Below are positions 44,860 through 58,599 of a stretch of 64,000 bases of DNA, piece after piece. The notes under the pieces are model-generated. The model was not told the origin of the DNA and did not search any database. It worked only from the letters and a program-made list of their open reading frames with translations. Position numbers and translations under genes: made by a program. Source of the DNA: Heliopora coerulea (taxonomy: Eukaryota > Cnidaria > Anthozoa > Scleralcyonacea > Helioporidae); NCBI GenBank assembly GCA_030142905.1, contig JASJOG010000015.1, forward strand, positions 2,354,501 through 2,418,500. Reading direction: 5' to 3'. Position 1 is the stretch's first letter, and the number at the start of each line of letters is the position of its first letter.

Positions 44860-47800
44860 ATTCGCTCGAGAATGCATAAATAATACGGCGGAATATGTTT
44901 TCTTAGTTATTTACTTCTTCACTGCAAAGATTGTATCTGGGAAGGAAGGTTTATTCAAAGAAAAACTTACTGTTTTCCAACTCGTCGCAGTTTACGGAGT
45001 TCTTCACCGAACACACTTTATATCATTTTCAGCTGTTGCTTATGAATTTCCTGAATCTCATGTTTGTTTTTAGCCTTTAATTCCTTCGAAAGGAGAATGT
45101 GTCTTGAGATTACCAGTGTTCAAGCACTTTTGCTGGGAACACCGCAGTGTCCAAAGATTTTTACAGCCCACCCTGCTGCCTATTTTCACCCACATTGTTA
45201 ACCGTTTCATTGACGACCGAAGCCTCTGACGCCAATTCAAGGTTAAGAACATTTTCGGAATGAGTAATGATCCAACATTTTTGTTTCTCTTTGGATTTGT
45301 GCTAGGAAAATTACCTAGTAACGCTAATGACGGCTTTGAAGAGAAAAGGCATTTCAGCACCTTGGTGTAATTGACTTTCCGTCTGCCTTATTTTTCACAC
45401 AAACAATGCTCCCATCGAGGCGGCTAGTCTTATTAGCGTGACTCAAAATACTGCAGGATAATCGCTTAGGAAACAGAGCATGATACCGGTGATTGATTCA
45501 GATGTTTTTTTGCCAAGAAATAAACAGTCGGCCGTCACCTAAGAACCGATGGTTTTTCAAACTAGAATTTTGCATGTTAGCGGATTGGTTTCCAAATTTG
45601 CAAAATGGACGTGATTTCTTTAATCCGCGAAGGCGAACTTGTCCAAATACATCTGTCGGTCGTGTTTCGTTGTACAATTCTGTAAGGGCGGAAAAAGAAT
45701 TCTCTTTCTCATCCCACTTATCCAAAGGTGGCCATTACCCTTCTTGAAAACAACCCTCGCATTAAAACATTTTTCGTTGCCTTGACTATTGTGAAATCTT
45801 CATCGTTTATTACCCCACGAACAAGCCCAAAGCGTGCAGTTTCTCATCTCAACTTCTCTGCTTCCTGGGTGAGCAAGTAAACCAGACCATAATCAGCTAA
45901 ACTGGGTATTGGTAGCCAGTTGCGAACCATACATAATGCATGAGTCGTGAAGAGAGGGGGTATCAGCAGTTGGAGCAGGAAGAGATAGAAGTAATCTGCA
46001 TTTTATTATGGTTAGTTTATCCGGAAACATCACTAATTTCTCAAAGAAATTTACTGTCCGATTTCCGTAGCCATTTGCCATTGTACATTTTGGCTTTTTT
46101 TCAAAATAACTCGGCATGACGCATTTTATCACGTTATGGGTCAATTAATGCGCACTTACTAAGGAAGTTACCACGAAGTGAAAACGTAAATTATTTTCTC
46201 TCGCATGTCGGCAGTGGGATTCTTTGTAGATTCTGCCTTGGCGTGACGCATGTTTGGTGACGTTTTCTGAACTATTGTTGCTGCAAGCTCCAGAGGGCTT
46301 GTCATTGAGATAGGGAGGTAAATCGAGAGGGGGCATAGCGCTGGACCAAAGAAGGCTCCAGTTGGACTAACGTGCAAAGCTCTATGCCTGACCCTCGTTT
46401 GTGTCCCCTGGAATTGAACAGTACCTTTGTGTGAGTCAGCCCTGCTGGTAAATCTACCAAGCAATACAAATTGCCAACTTCCCAGTTGTATTCCTTTACT
46501 TTAACACAACTAACACCAACGCCCGTTGAATTTCCCTGACGTTAGTAGTATAGTCACGACTGGAATTTCCAGACGATGGTAATTTTTACTTCTAATAACT
46601 GCTCTTCGTATAGCAAATAAGAAACGGAACATTCGATTATTCTGTCGACCGTGTTATTTTTCACGGCAAGATTGCCTTTCGTTGAAGTTTTCTATGGAGG
46701 ATTTGCGGCCTTGGAAATTAAATCGACTCTCGTTTTGCACTGGATTTTGAGGTCTGCGGGACGTTCTATGGAGCTGGCAGGAATATAGAGGCAAGGACAG
46801 TTTGTAACCAGAACAAATTCAACTGGTACGTTAAGTTCGTCTTCAACTTCAAGGGTATTTGGGTTACTTCGTTGTGAATTCTGGACAAAGGAAGTGTCGT
46901 GCCAGAAATACTTGGCCTTGGTTTAAATGGCCTTTCTTGCAAAATGAGACAAGCAGCATAGCCTGAAGTTTATTGCATGCATGCAATACTTTCTCGTGGA
47001 CGGGACTGTATTGTTACGCCCTTCAATTAAACGCACTGTTTGTTGAAATTATGTAAGGTTAGACCACGGTGCCCTTTGCATACGGTTAGATGGTGTGCTG
47101 AAGAAAACAACATAATTCATGCTACATTGAGTTGTATTTCACAGCAGTATTTGAGTAAATGTTTTTTCAGTGCCATATGTGGTGTCGACATAGTCATTTC
47201 TCGTCAAAAACGTTTCACGCTGAGAACTTCCCATTTGCAGTCTGCATTCTCTAAACCCAACCCCCACAATACAGATATTCATAAAAACTCGATTAAAAAC
47301 TAGAATGCTGTGATAAAATAACTGCGCGGCGCTTAATTCACTTGTTTGTTGCTACAACACATTAGTAGCCAACCGCTTACTCTGAGTAATCATTAAAGAT
47401 TGTCCGTCTTTAGTGGCCGATTTTATGGGAATGTGCGGACGACAGCTGTTGTTAATTTATATCCTCTGTGTAATATAGCAGTGTTAACGTAAATTAACGT
47501 AATTTTCTTTAAGTGCATTTTCGATTCGCCTGTCTGTCATATTATCTTTTGGAAGCGCATAATGTGACAAGATAATTAAGCTTTGAACGTAAACAAAACT
47601 GGAGAATCATTTTGTTTCCAACCAAGGATACGCTACTTTATTGCGAGATAAACTTGCAATTTACCATCGACTTATCAACTAATTGATCTTCAGTTTGTTA
47701 TTAAAGAAATGGCTGAGATCTTTGTTCGACTCTCTCCAACTTCCGTTGACCATGCAATTAATTGTGAAAAAGAGATACCCTTGATCCTAGACATTTCATT

Positions 47801-50800
47801 GCTCACTCGTTCGTTCATAACTGCGCTCGTCCAATCTCTGACCGAGCTAATAGCGAATTGCACTACTTGATTCTGCCGTTCCTGAGCAATTTCAGGCCAA
47901 GTTTAACTTCTTTTGAAATAACCAATTTAAGTGCTTTAAGTGTTAAAACTTTCCAGCTGTAAATGTCCGGGAAATTTATCGGAGAAAAACATGTACCATG
48001 CTTCACCATGTTGTAACGAAAAACTTACACCTAAGTTTCTTTCGACTTTCATTTGTATGCTTGAAACACAGGTTGAAAGTACGTCAGCTGTCATCGATAC
48101 CATGGATCGCATTTAATTTTTGATGTCTCAAACCGAAACATGTGAAACCTCGAGGGACTTACATGCCACTTACAAGGGATTAAACTAAGTGAAGTCGTTC
48201 TTATCTTAAAAGCAGGATATTGGGCAACTTTACTGACCTGGATGACGGATGTAGGCTCGTGTCTTTCGAAATCATAAGTACTCAGCGGCAATTCCTGCTC
48301 GGTTGTACTACGCATTCTCGCCATTGGGAGATATTATTTCTTGCGAATAATTGTTTGAAGCTTTTTGCGCTGCTAAAAACATTCCATAGATTTCTTAACT
48401 TTAGCACTTACGTGAGACAACTGGGTAGCGTTAGGCCTCTAAATATTGTGGCTGAGGACGCGCATGATAAATTTGTCTTGGTCAACAATTCGATATGGTT
48501 TTGCGTGCCATATTTGCGTGGAATACTAAGTAACCTTAATGTACAGTGTGCGGGTCTTTTTTAAATGTTATGAGGAGTGGCGAAGACCCAGTTAAGTATG
48601 AGGAGTGAGTTGTACGTTTGAAGATGGTTTGATAAACGGGCGCTGCTTGCTGGGGTCATAGTTTCCTCCAATAGCCCGGTAGCATTTGGCTTTAACCTTG
48701 ATAAAAATGTCTCGCATGTGCATTTGCGGTGGTTTCCTTACAAAAAGAAATTCGTGTATTTATGTTACCTCTGCTGCTTTTTTGTCGTTCGTTCTTCATC
48801 GCACCCTCTAGCTCAATGTTTGTTGACTTCTCGCTCGAGTGGATTAGTGATATGATACAAGTTTCCATCTGCCTGCCTCATTTTATTGGTACTAAAGACA
48901 CGGGAGATGACGTTTACACCGGTAATTACAGTCGGATAAGAAAAATAACAGAGCTTCACGCAAGCCAGTAGTGACGTCGAATCAGTGGAGAGCATTTGCA
49001 GATGGCAAATCGTCATTGATGGAGAGCCACCATTGTGGTAAGGGTTTTCAGACTAAAGAGTTTGTTTGGCTTTGGAACGAAAATTTCTCTTGTAACAGTT
49101 GAGTCAAAGCATTTTTATACGTATGTAAACTGGTTCAGTTCGCCACAGGTGTCTGCATAAGGAAGAAAAGCCGGATGTTGATGCTTATTTGGTAACGTCG
49201 AAATCACGATTCATAAACGATGCAGCGAAGACTGATGTGTCCGGTCGATTGTTAACTTATTGATAGATAAGTACGCTGTAAGTTGATCAGTGTCATCAGC
49301 TACGGTCGTGGGGACTTGTTTTGCAACTTAAAGGTCTAAATGTGCAAAATCATGTGTCACTCACTGCATACTTGAGAGCGTGACCTACACTATTGTTTAT
49401 TACACCGATATGGAATGTTTTGCATTCATAACGGAATGTTTGTATATATGTATGTGTATGTGTATGTGTACCTGTTATGCTAACTCTTTTATGGCCTAAT
49501 TGACAAAGGTTTGACAGTTAATGTTGGTACCAATGAACTAGAGCTGCCGTCCCTCCGAGGGATTAAGGCGATTTTTGAACTGCATAGAACAAGACTTCCA
49601 TCGGGTGTAAAGATTCGACATGATTAGAATTTTGCTTTGTGCTTTCCTCGTGAATTGTTGAAGAGTATGTATATACAATTATGCATGAACATACATATAT
49701 ATTTAATGTACACATATATTATATACTTGTACAAGAATTACTGAAAGTTTACAGAATTTGGAGATCACCCCTATGTTTGTTAAAATCCGGAAGAATCTAA
49801 TTATCTTTGCGTGGACCTCAGAGCTTATAACCTCTCCTGGGTTAAAAATGTATGAACAAATCGAATGTGGTAGGTGGAACCTTTTTTGTAATTGTGACAT
49901 CCACCTCAAGGTGGGTGAACGAAAAGGTTGTGATGAGGGATTTACCTCTAAACACCCAAACACATTTAAAGGCGCACTCTGACATGCAATTTTTCGTCAA
50001 GAAATTAAGACAGACTAGTATAATTACTATTATTATTAATTATTATATTAAATGAAAATTATTGCGACTTATAGTCTTTCCGTAAAGAAATCAGCGTCTG
50101 AAAGCCAAGGACTATGTCAAAAAAAGAACAGATGAACACCGGCTGGCCTGTTCGTTGAGCAAACAGGCTTCACATTGACATCGAAAAGTTGTATTGGTGA
50201 ACAAGAGAGGAAATATCCACACGACAAACCCCGTGAGCCATAACATTTTCTTGAAAAATATGCAATCGAATAATTAAGAAAATTCACTTGACCAAATAAA
50301 CAAAAAATTGTCTTTTAATATACCGATTACTAAACTTGTTCATAGGGAGACGCTTCAAAAGTTTTTAGCTTTGTGTTGGGATAAACCTTGTTCAATTCTT
50401 TTAACGACCCATTCAAAAATCGACCCGTGGTGAACTAATTGTGTTTGTTTTGAAAAGAATGAGCATTGCATTAGGCAAAAATTAGGTCCATTAAAAGCTA
50501 GACGTGGAGATAGATAGACGGAATACTTTATTGAGTCAGATTAACTCATCAAAAGCTATGATACATCCTGAGCGACATGCAAAATTAGAAAATATAAACA
50601 GGTCAAGTGGAGAGTACGTAAAACTACTGACAATCTTGTTGGCAAAAGGACGTTTGAATCCAATCTTTCTTACGCAGCCCTTCTGGCCGATGTAACTTGT
50701 ACTGAGTTTGTCACGGAAGCAGTAAAAAATTTAACCTTATTTATCTAACTTATTCCGTCAAAGGTCGTTCGGTTTGCCATTTTTTTCATTTTTCCGTGTT

Positions 50801-52750
50801 CAGAGGGCCGCATGCCATCCTGCCTTCACTTCCGACGTTCTTGATAAGATTTACGTAGGTATTTCTTAGCTGGCATCAGTTTCTACGTGAATGTTCTAGT
50901 AAGCCAAATGTTCATCGCCTAAGTTTGCCGCACAATCTCAAAAAATAGACAAAGTTTTATCACGTTACGCCTGTTTAGTTAGATAACATTTTAAGGCATT
51001 TCGGTAAATGAGAGTAAGAGAGTGTTGACTTTTGACTTTCCTTTTTTGCTCTCCGTCTGAAGATAAACTTACATATTTCGTGGGTATAAGAATGCTGAAG
51101 TATATATTTTACAGATTAAGAGGTACCCAAGCTAAGTTTATCCACGGTTGTAGATAAACTTAAATAAACTAGGATACTTTTTAAAAGAGCCAATTTTAAC
51201 AACGCAACGAAGAATTGCAATTCTTTCAATCCCTTGCTCCGTTTATCGGGAGAAACATTAACGAACAGGTCACTGATGGCAAATCATCCACTTGTACTCA
51301 TACACCATCATCATTATGGCCAGTATTTTGCCGTGATGTTGAAGAAATTGAACCTTTAAAAACATTAGATTTCTTTTCTATTCTCTGGTTTGGTTTTTTA
51401 GTATCTTGACAATCCTATAGGGTATGACATACATTTTGATGATGTTTGTTGACTCCTTAAGTGACAATGGTCCACGCTTTTCATTACATGCCTGCTGATG
51501 TGCATATGTCTTGTTATATACGTAGCAACTATGTCTCTAAATTTACCATGTTTCTACGTACACTATATAATCCGTTTTGATTTCGTTATGATAGTTGGCA
51601 GAACGTGCAGCCTGTACAGTGAAACTGCCCAGAATTTATAACTAGAGGCGAATATTTTTACGTCGAAAACGCGAGCGCTGTTAATGCTATCGTTAAAAAA
51701 AGTGTCGACGTAAAATATTGCTGGTCGCCATAGAAAAAAAAAGACACGCTTGGCAAATTGAATGCGGGTGTCATGGGGGTTAAGTTACTCCCGGAATAAG
51801 TGTCCTGCGGTTACTGAGCCCTAGATTCCAATGACCTCCAGTCACCCAGCCAGAGTTACCATTGACCGATTATGGCTCGGATAGGCTTTTTGGAAAAGAA
51901 TTAAAGTCAAATCTTGGTTAAACTATGGTTATGATTTACGACTTCACATCTGTCAACTTTAACGGGTCATTCATTACGAAGGGTATGTGACCTAATAAGT
52001 AACCAACTATGAGTAACTAGGGTCATTTACCTCTAGGTTATATGTGAATAAGGGTAGTCTATCCCTGGGGTGAACTATCACTACGCACGTTATTGTCTCC
52101 GTTTTTAGAGTGCAACTGCACTAAATAATTCGTAAAGAAACCACATCTCCAGGGGAAGTGTTGGTAATCTTTTACTGAACCAGCTGACATTGCTGCTGAG
52201 GATCCCTGCATTACGACCAAAAAATGTGGTAGGATAACCTCGTACGCCGGGTAGTAATTACGTAGATATGAACATGGCCATACACATTCACACGTGCGCA
52301 GAAACTGGTAAGATTTTAAAAGATATATAGTTTTTGTTCAGCCTACATCACATCGTCAACAGAACTTTGAAGGAACGTGTTTTTTATATTGATATTTGTG
52401 CGCGAAATGCAAACAACAAAATATTTTGAACATGCTATTGTATTGTGTGCGTGGAAGTGTTAAGGCAAAAATTTCTTTACTTCGTAAAAAATTTCGTCAC
52501 GAAAGAAATCATTAATTTGTAGTTCCAAGAATATTTTCAACGCCACCCCTTGATTCTACCCAGTCCATATGGGCGAGTACATTTCCACGTTTTTACGGCT
52601 ACATGTGATCAATGGACAGCGGATATTTTCAGTTGTGGACTAACTAACCAAAGTTACGTTGCTTAGCAAAGTTCCAGAGGAATAAAACCAACATTCACAG
52701 TTCGTTACAACTTCAATGATATGTTGTTCCATTCAAATGCTGGGATTTGA
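44860..52750. other. Gene-poor region
   Basis: No recognised gene. Minus-strand frames around 45070-46464 (three of 75-98 codons) have ordinary composition but no motif I know and no consistent splice chain. A plus-strand frame at 48220-48564 (114 codons) is likewise unassigned. A TATGTG microsatellite occurs near 49440-49472. AT-rich sequence dominates. Confidence 0.4.
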
Positions 52751-52839
52751 GCTACATTGTTTAATGACGTCGCCGAAATTGGTTGCTTGAACTTAAGCTT
52801 CCTATCTACATCCTGGCTACGTCTATATGTGTCCCACGT

Positions 52840-52925
52840 ACATACAGTTACATATACATGTACATATTCATGTACTTATACATGTACTTATAGATATACA
52901 TGCACATATGTATACACGTACTTAG
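52840..52925 (+). repeat. TACATG/TACATA degenerate microsatellite
   Basis: Alternating TACATA, TACATG and TACTTA words over about 85 bp. A frame through it reads as Tyr/Thr/Cys repeats and is not credible as a gene. Confidence 0.75.
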
Positions 52926-52929
52926 GCAT

Positions 52930-55900
52930 AATCAATCGTACAGATATCAGACAAAGAAAAGTAACTTATTGTTGCTTTTTCCTAAAACTTTCACTGAAAT
53001 GTTTTGGTGTTCTGATCTTTTCACTAATTTTGCTTATTATTACAAAACATGTTTTTCTTTGGAGGGAAAACCTACCCTGATAAAGATAGTCGTAGTGCCA
53101 ATTGCGTGGCAGATGCTGGGCCAACGTGTTTGCAGTAAGTAATGAATGAATCTTTTCATTTCTTATTCTGCTCTGGTTTGACTAAGTCTTGTAAATATGT
53201 TAGAGCTAAATAACCGCGATATATGTTAAATACCGGGCCACGCTATCCCAAGTTTCTCAAGAATTCTGTTTACCTAAGAAAAAAAATTGCTTCTCAAAAT
53301 AGAGCTATTGTTATAAATAGATTTCTGGTCTTCCCTTAATCAAATCTCAATCAATAAGGATTGAAATGACAAGACGTCCGGTTCAATGGTGGCGAATGTT
53401 CTGGTTCTATTGGACTCACCTGTTTTGCTTAACAAGCAGGAAATCAATATACGATTGTTTAAGAATGCGATAAGAAACCTGTTAACTATCACAGCGCTGT
53501 AGTTTTTAATGTATTAACCCACGGACATAGCAAAACAGATGTTCTGGCCACGTTAACAAAATAACAATGTGATGAGGTATCCCAGGTTTATGAGTTAACC
53601 ACAAATATGGAAGATAAACACCAGAGTGCAGAAACACAACTACCTCCAAACTCTTGGCCAAGTATTTTTTTCGCTCCTAGCACGGATGCAAAGTTTTAAC
53701 CGACTTAAAAATGCAGTTTCGTGGTTTGCAAGTCTTAACAGATGTACAATATGTCGGTGTGATCGTTAACGGATGTCTTATCACATTCGTGAAACTACTA
53801 TATCGATTTCCAGCACGTCAGACAGAACAAGTTGGTTTGAATACGTCCACATTTTTACGGGTACGACGCTTATTTTAGGCGTAGGTTAACGTAAGCTTTT
53901 TTAGTACTTTCCAAGGAGGTCCGTTCAGAATCCAAAGAACGCCACCTGCATCCCTAATGGTTGTTTTTTGCCTCAGAATGAATTATGTTAAGGAAGAAAC
54001 AGCAGCAACAACTTTGGAATACACGAACTAGGAAAAGCTCAAAATTATTTAGGGAAACGCTCCACTTGGGTCTAAGATAAGAGACCCATCTTTGCGTCGA
54101 AGCTGAAGACTACTGGAACTCTTCCTCCGTCTCTGAATAAACAGGGTAGTTTGCTTGGTAAGCCAGTATGATCTGGATTTTTCTAAAATAAGATTTTTAT
54201 GGGATAACAAGAATAAATATCAGAAGTTTATTGACACAAACGCATTATCTTTGATGATTGTATCTCTGACTACTGGTTAAAAAAACGACATCTGGTGGCA
54301 TTTGCCACGATAGCTTTCGTATGGCAGTACTCTGTGCGTCGTTTACCCCAGAAATTGGCTGTAGAAAAGTGGGCATTTCGGGTACAACTTCAAATGGACC
54401 TATCTTGGGATTGGCATTTTCACCATGCATTTCTACGATTCTCTAAGATGCAAACTTGTATGTTCGTTTTCTAAGTACCCTGCGATAGTACCTTATGTCG
54501 CAAAGGCCAATTATCCACTCATTAGGCATTAAAGTCTGGGATATATCTCTTTATAGCAAAGTGGAAAGCATACAATGACGTTTAAGCACGAGAAACTTCC
54601 CCAGATGGAAAGGTCAACTTCAACTGCATTATCTACGATGATAGTGTTGGATAAATTCGACTGAGAATGTTAATCACGCTCATAAACGCAAAAACGATTT
54701 TTGAACCCTTCACGGCCGTCAAAGATTATCAAATTCGTAATCTTCTGTTGATCAAAGCGACGTATCAACCACACTGAGACGGACTGCGAAGGTTAAAGAT
54801 GCATTCGATCGACATATTTGCTGCCTAAATGTACGCTAAAATATACCAATAATGATAAATAATGGTGGATGGACATGGCCGATGAATCATGTGGCGTTAC
54901 ATGGGTGAACTCAGAATAGTATTTCATCGCTGGTCGAACAACGCTAGCAACACTTTGTTATGTTTTATTGGCACATATCTAGACAATGTCGTTTTAATAT
55001 GGCAATGGCTTTCATATCAACTTTTTTTATCAAGCCTAAAATTAAATTTATTAGACTCACTCAACAGCTAAGTGACGTGATTAGTACATAGATGTGGATA
55101 GAAATATCTGTGTAATTGAAATTAAACTAAATCGTGTACGTCCATTGCTTATGAACCTGGAATTCTTTCATGCTATAATGAACGAAGAAAGGATTCCTCG
55201 ATAATCAATTAAGATCATTTTTAAGCTTATTAGAAAATATATTCACTCACTACAATGAAAGAGCACATTTTGAAAAACAACACAGACGTCAGTTAGGTCA
55301 GTGTTTCTATACTTAAACAAATTTGGGACAACCTCATCAGCCGTTTTCTTTAATTCTATCAGACATGGATCGAGAGTTTCGTAAAATTAGGGACGATTTT
55401 CCCACGAGATGAACGTCTATAACCACACAATTATGCCAGACATTCCCGTCTCGAGGCCAGATTTTGGCAATAAGTGAGAACATCCTGACCAACTGTGGTC
55501 AAGCAAGGCCGAAGCCTGGTCCATAATAGAAGTTTTGTGGCATAACGAACGCCAAGTTTTGAATGTTTATGATTTCTGAAAAGGAATTTCCACGAAATTT
55601 GGCACAACCTTGTCGCTGAAATGTATCTATCCTCCATCTCCCCAAACCGGAATTTTTCGTTCTAAACAATAATTTACCAATCACTACAATCTTTGCATCG
55701 ATGAGTTGTAACACGAGAATCAGTTTTTGAGTGATAGTACAAAATTTCCTTATTCCATCTGATCAACACGATCATAGATTCGCAAACAAGAGTAACACCC
55801 CGGTATTTGACGAACTTCGGCCTCGGAACTCAGAATTTCTTCACGTTGTAGGGTGAAACCTGGTTTGGAATCAAGACAGGGACGATCCTGCACAAAGACG

Positions 55901-56876
55901 AAGCTCTCTTAGTAGCGCGTTGAAGTTTGATTGGGAAAAAGTTTTTTACAATCACATGGTCCAGATCGAATAAAAATGCATCAAAGAGAACAATTGTGGG
56001 GAATTGTGGAATGCTGAGAACCACTATTTAGTATTCTAGGCAAAAATTGTGATTTGGGATTTTATTTTTTTTGGAGGGGGGAAAACCCAAAATACAACTG
56101 AGGCAAGTGGCTCGGTTTGTCTCAATGTAGGTATGGCGCCGATGTCCATTGACTGTTGCCTTGCGATAAATTGAAAATTGGAAGGATATTTTCCAACTCG
56201 GCCGTTTTGTGGCTACATCACTTTTCTGACTTCCCGGGAACCTAAATTAATAAACCATTTAGAAGAAGTATATTTATTGCCCTGTCTTCAGAATTAGCTT
56301 CTGTGGAAACTGGAAGTGTATTAATGGTCTCAATTTAGAAGGCTTTGAAGGGTTTCTTAATTCTCTTGTTTTATTAATGTTATCTACCCCCCCCTGGGTA
56401 TCTTCCTTTGGCAGGTAAAATTGTCTGCAATTAACCTGAGCAAAATATGGAAAGACCTATCTGGACAGCTTTATACAAGCTGCAGTTAGTGTGTAGATCA
56501 AACTTATGTTGTCTTCCATGAAAGAATGAGATTTTCCAGGAATCTCCCCATGAAAAACATTGACTGTGGATTTTTTTAACGAAATCTGCACTATGCTGGC
56601 ACGAGGAATGAATTTTACACCACAGTTGTCAAAATGGTCATCAACAGACAGCAGCAATTTGAGAAGCATTTGGTGTTCTTTATGCCTTACCAGAAAAATT
56701 TCATGGTGTGGCATTCAAAAAAAGTTGACAGACATCTGCTATCGACAAGTGAAAAACTTTAAGGATTATGAATTTATTACACACAGTGTGTGAATTTACC
56801 ATGCATTCAGAAGTGTTCAGTTTATGGTTCACTTAATGTTGGAGAGTTTGCTTTATATCATCCTAAACCAACAAGT
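52930..56876. other. Gene-poor region upstream of the HIGD2A 3' end
   Basis: No gene, RNA or clear repeat recognised. The last part (56460-56870) should be HIGD2A 3' UTR or flank. Confidence 0.4.
56773..56778 (-). terminator. Polyadenylation signal of HIGD2A
   Basis: AATAAA on the minus strand, about 100 bp after the HIGD2A stop codon. Confidence 0.5.
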
Positions 56877-57625
56877 TTAATTCTTTGATTCAGTTGCTGG
56901 TTTACGCCATGACATGAACACCACTCCTAGGACAACTGACACTACAGTGAAACCTTGGGCAACCACTCGCAACCTCATCATGTACTGCTGAGTTCGTGAA
57001 TGTCCTCTTTGGAATGCCACTAGACCGTATGTTAATGCTCCCACAGTTCCAATGAGACCTTTGAAAATATAAATAACAAAAGAATGTTGTAACATAAACT
57101 GCACCGTGCCAAAATGCTCCAGAATTGGATGAACCTAAACTGGACTTATTGGATTGTGGGCTCTCCCTATTTAATGTCACTAAACTTTTTACACATTCTA
57201 ATATTTTTGTGCAGCAAGAATGAACGCTTTATCAGACTCAGCACCCATGAAATCTATTTATATTCCTCTCAATTGTATTAAAACATTGACCAAAACAAAA
57301 AGACAGAATTAGATGATGCGGGTCTGACCGGGGTAGATGCAGTATACAAATACAGGAAAAGACAAGAATGAACCAAATAGTTTTTAACCTTACTGATTTG
57401 ATATTAGATGATTATAAGATGGTCAATTATGTGATCGTTAATGTTGCATTGGTGTGGAACTAAATTTACACTCTACAGTGAATTCCATACAAGTGAAGCA
57501 TCAAAACATTGCCTACCAAATGGTACAAAAGGATTCTCCTTGCACTTTCTCCACATTTTCTCCTTCGAAGTTTCCGGCCTGTAACCTGGAAACCATAATT
57601 CTTCAGTTTCTTCGTCTGGTTTCAT
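56877..57625 (-). CDS. HIGD2A: HIG1 domain family member 2A (RCF1-type), 96 aa, 2 exons
   Basis: HIGD2A is an inner-mitochondrial-membrane protein that helps assemble cytochrome c oxidase and respiratory supercomplexes (family knowledge). Exon 1 is 57625-57517 and exon 2 is 57058-56877, joined in phase (G/GT). The N-terminus is MKPDEETEELWFPGYRPETS, followed by EKMWRKCKENPFVPFG, where ENPxVPxG is the HIG1-domain entry. Two membrane helices follow: LIGTVGALTYGLVAF and VAQGFTVVSVVLGVVFMSW. Between them is QRGHSRTQQYMMRLRV, which contains the family's matrix-loop QRG/S-Q-MMR pattern. Length fits (the vertebrate protein is about 106 aa). The gene is divergent from MRPL35, with 110 bp between the two start codons. 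Confidence 0.96.
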
Positions 57626-57735
57626 ATTGAAAAACAATTTTGATCATCAAAGACAAAACACGACTCAACAAACAAAATAAAAACGAGCCCCCGCAATTGT
57701 TGGTAGTAATCAGCGGTTTCATTTCGTTTTCCAAC
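57626..57735. promoter_or_regulatory. Bidirectional promoter interval, HIGD2A / MRPL35
   Basis: Only 110 bp separate the divergent ATGs, so both 5' UTRs and the core promoter must lie here or overlap the coding starts. No TATA box is evident. AACATGGCGGC at 57733-57743 matches a YY1 element overlapping the MRPL35 start codon, an arrangement known for animal housekeeping genes. The region is A-rich on the plus strand. Confidence 0.6.
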
Positions 57736-58397
57736 ATGGCGGCAACTTGGTGCAGTTCGAGAGTTATGAAAGATTTCCACATTTCATTGTCGAGTTTATC
57801 GGCAAAAATTGGAATAAATGGTTCAAATAGTAATGTTTATATTTTCCTACTTATATCCGTGTTGCATGTTGCTTGGTAAATAGCCTTGGTTACAGTTGTA
57901 ATCTTTATTGTATTTTAGTTGCAAAGCATCGTTTAGTTCAGTGCAAATCCTTTCCAAGAGAACGATGGACGGCTCAGTTAATGCAGCAAGCAAATCTTTT
58001 TCGTCTTCGGTGCGGTAATCCAGTTGGAAATTACTTGAAATCACCTTGGAGTTTTGTTCCATTACGGGGGCTACGTCATCAGGTTAAAATAACCAATACT
58101 TGGACCTCAAAAGGATTGTCCGTGGAAAATGGAGAACCACTGTTTTGGGGGAACATCAGCAATAGAGTTTTATCTAGACGAATTACTACGGTTAGCAAAA
58201 AAGGGAAGCGCAAGACTTGCAAGGCTGTTGCGAAAAGGTTTATTAGAACTGGAAAGGGAAAGTTAAAGAGATGGCGTTGTGGCAAACATCATAATCAAAG
58301 CAAGAAGAGAAACAGAAGAAAGAGGTTCCTTCGAAAACCCACTTATGTTTCAAAAACACAATTAAAAACTCTCAACAAGATGTTAAATGGATGGTGA
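57736..58397 (+). CDS. MRPL35: Mitochondrial ribosomal protein bL35m, 190 aa, 2 exons
   Basis: This is a structural protein of the mitochondrial large subunit, the homologue of bacterial bL35. Exon 1 is 57736-57829 and exon 2 is 57919-58397, joined in phase (AAT A/TT GCA). The N-terminal part is a mitochondrial extension: MAATWCSSRVMKDFH, then a basic, low-acidic stretch. The bL35 core occupies the last 65 residues: KTCKAVAKRFIRTGKGKLKR, then KHHNQSKKRNRRKRFLRKPT, then VSKTQLKTLNKMLNGW, matching the bacterial pattern AAKRFKxTGxGKxKR ... KRxLRKxxxVS. Vertebrate MRPL35 is about 188 aa. The intron is 89 bp and could also be read through from an internal ATG at 57873, but the spliced form gives the expected length. 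Confidence 0.96.
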
Positions 58398-58486
58398 ATC
58401 AAGCAAATGGAAGATTGTTGTTTTTATTTGAAGGATACCAGTTTTTCTGGCAAATCCGGTATCTTTATTGCAGACAAGTATAAAAC

Positions 58487-58589
58487 AAAGATAAGTGCTC
58501 TGTATATAATGCAAAACAATCGTCCAATAAATTATTTTACCAATTGTATCACAGCTTTGTGTAGTATTTTATACTGAGCACTTATCTTT
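58487..58589. repeat. Inverted repeat around the MRPL35 polyadenylation signal
   Basis: AAAGATAAGTGCTC (58487-58500) pairs with GAGCACTTATCTTT (58576-58589). The likely MRPL35 polyadenylation signal AATAAA is at 58526-58531 inside the loop. It could be a small MITE that now supplies the 3' end. Confidence 0.6.
58526..58531 (+). terminator. Polyadenylation signal of MRPL35
   Basis: AATAAA lies 129 bp after the MRPL35 stop codon. Confidence 0.6.
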
Positions 58590-58599
58590 ATTATTATGC

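Noticed and set aside
45070..45360. Possible minus-strand exon (acceptor near 45305, then about 46 codons in another frame)
   Set aside because: It ends in a stop with no recognisable domain and no upstream partner; probably chance.
48220..48564. 114-codon plus-strand frame
   Set aside because: No motif, no splice context, ordinary chance length.
52757..53080. 107-codon frame with Tyr/Thr/Cys repeats
   Set aside because: The repeat part is the TACATG microsatellite.
57873..57918. Alternative MRPL35 start inside the intron (M-V-N-S-L-G...)
   Set aside because: Splicing 57829 to 57919 gives an in-phase 190 aa protein of the family length with a mitochondrial-type N-terminus.
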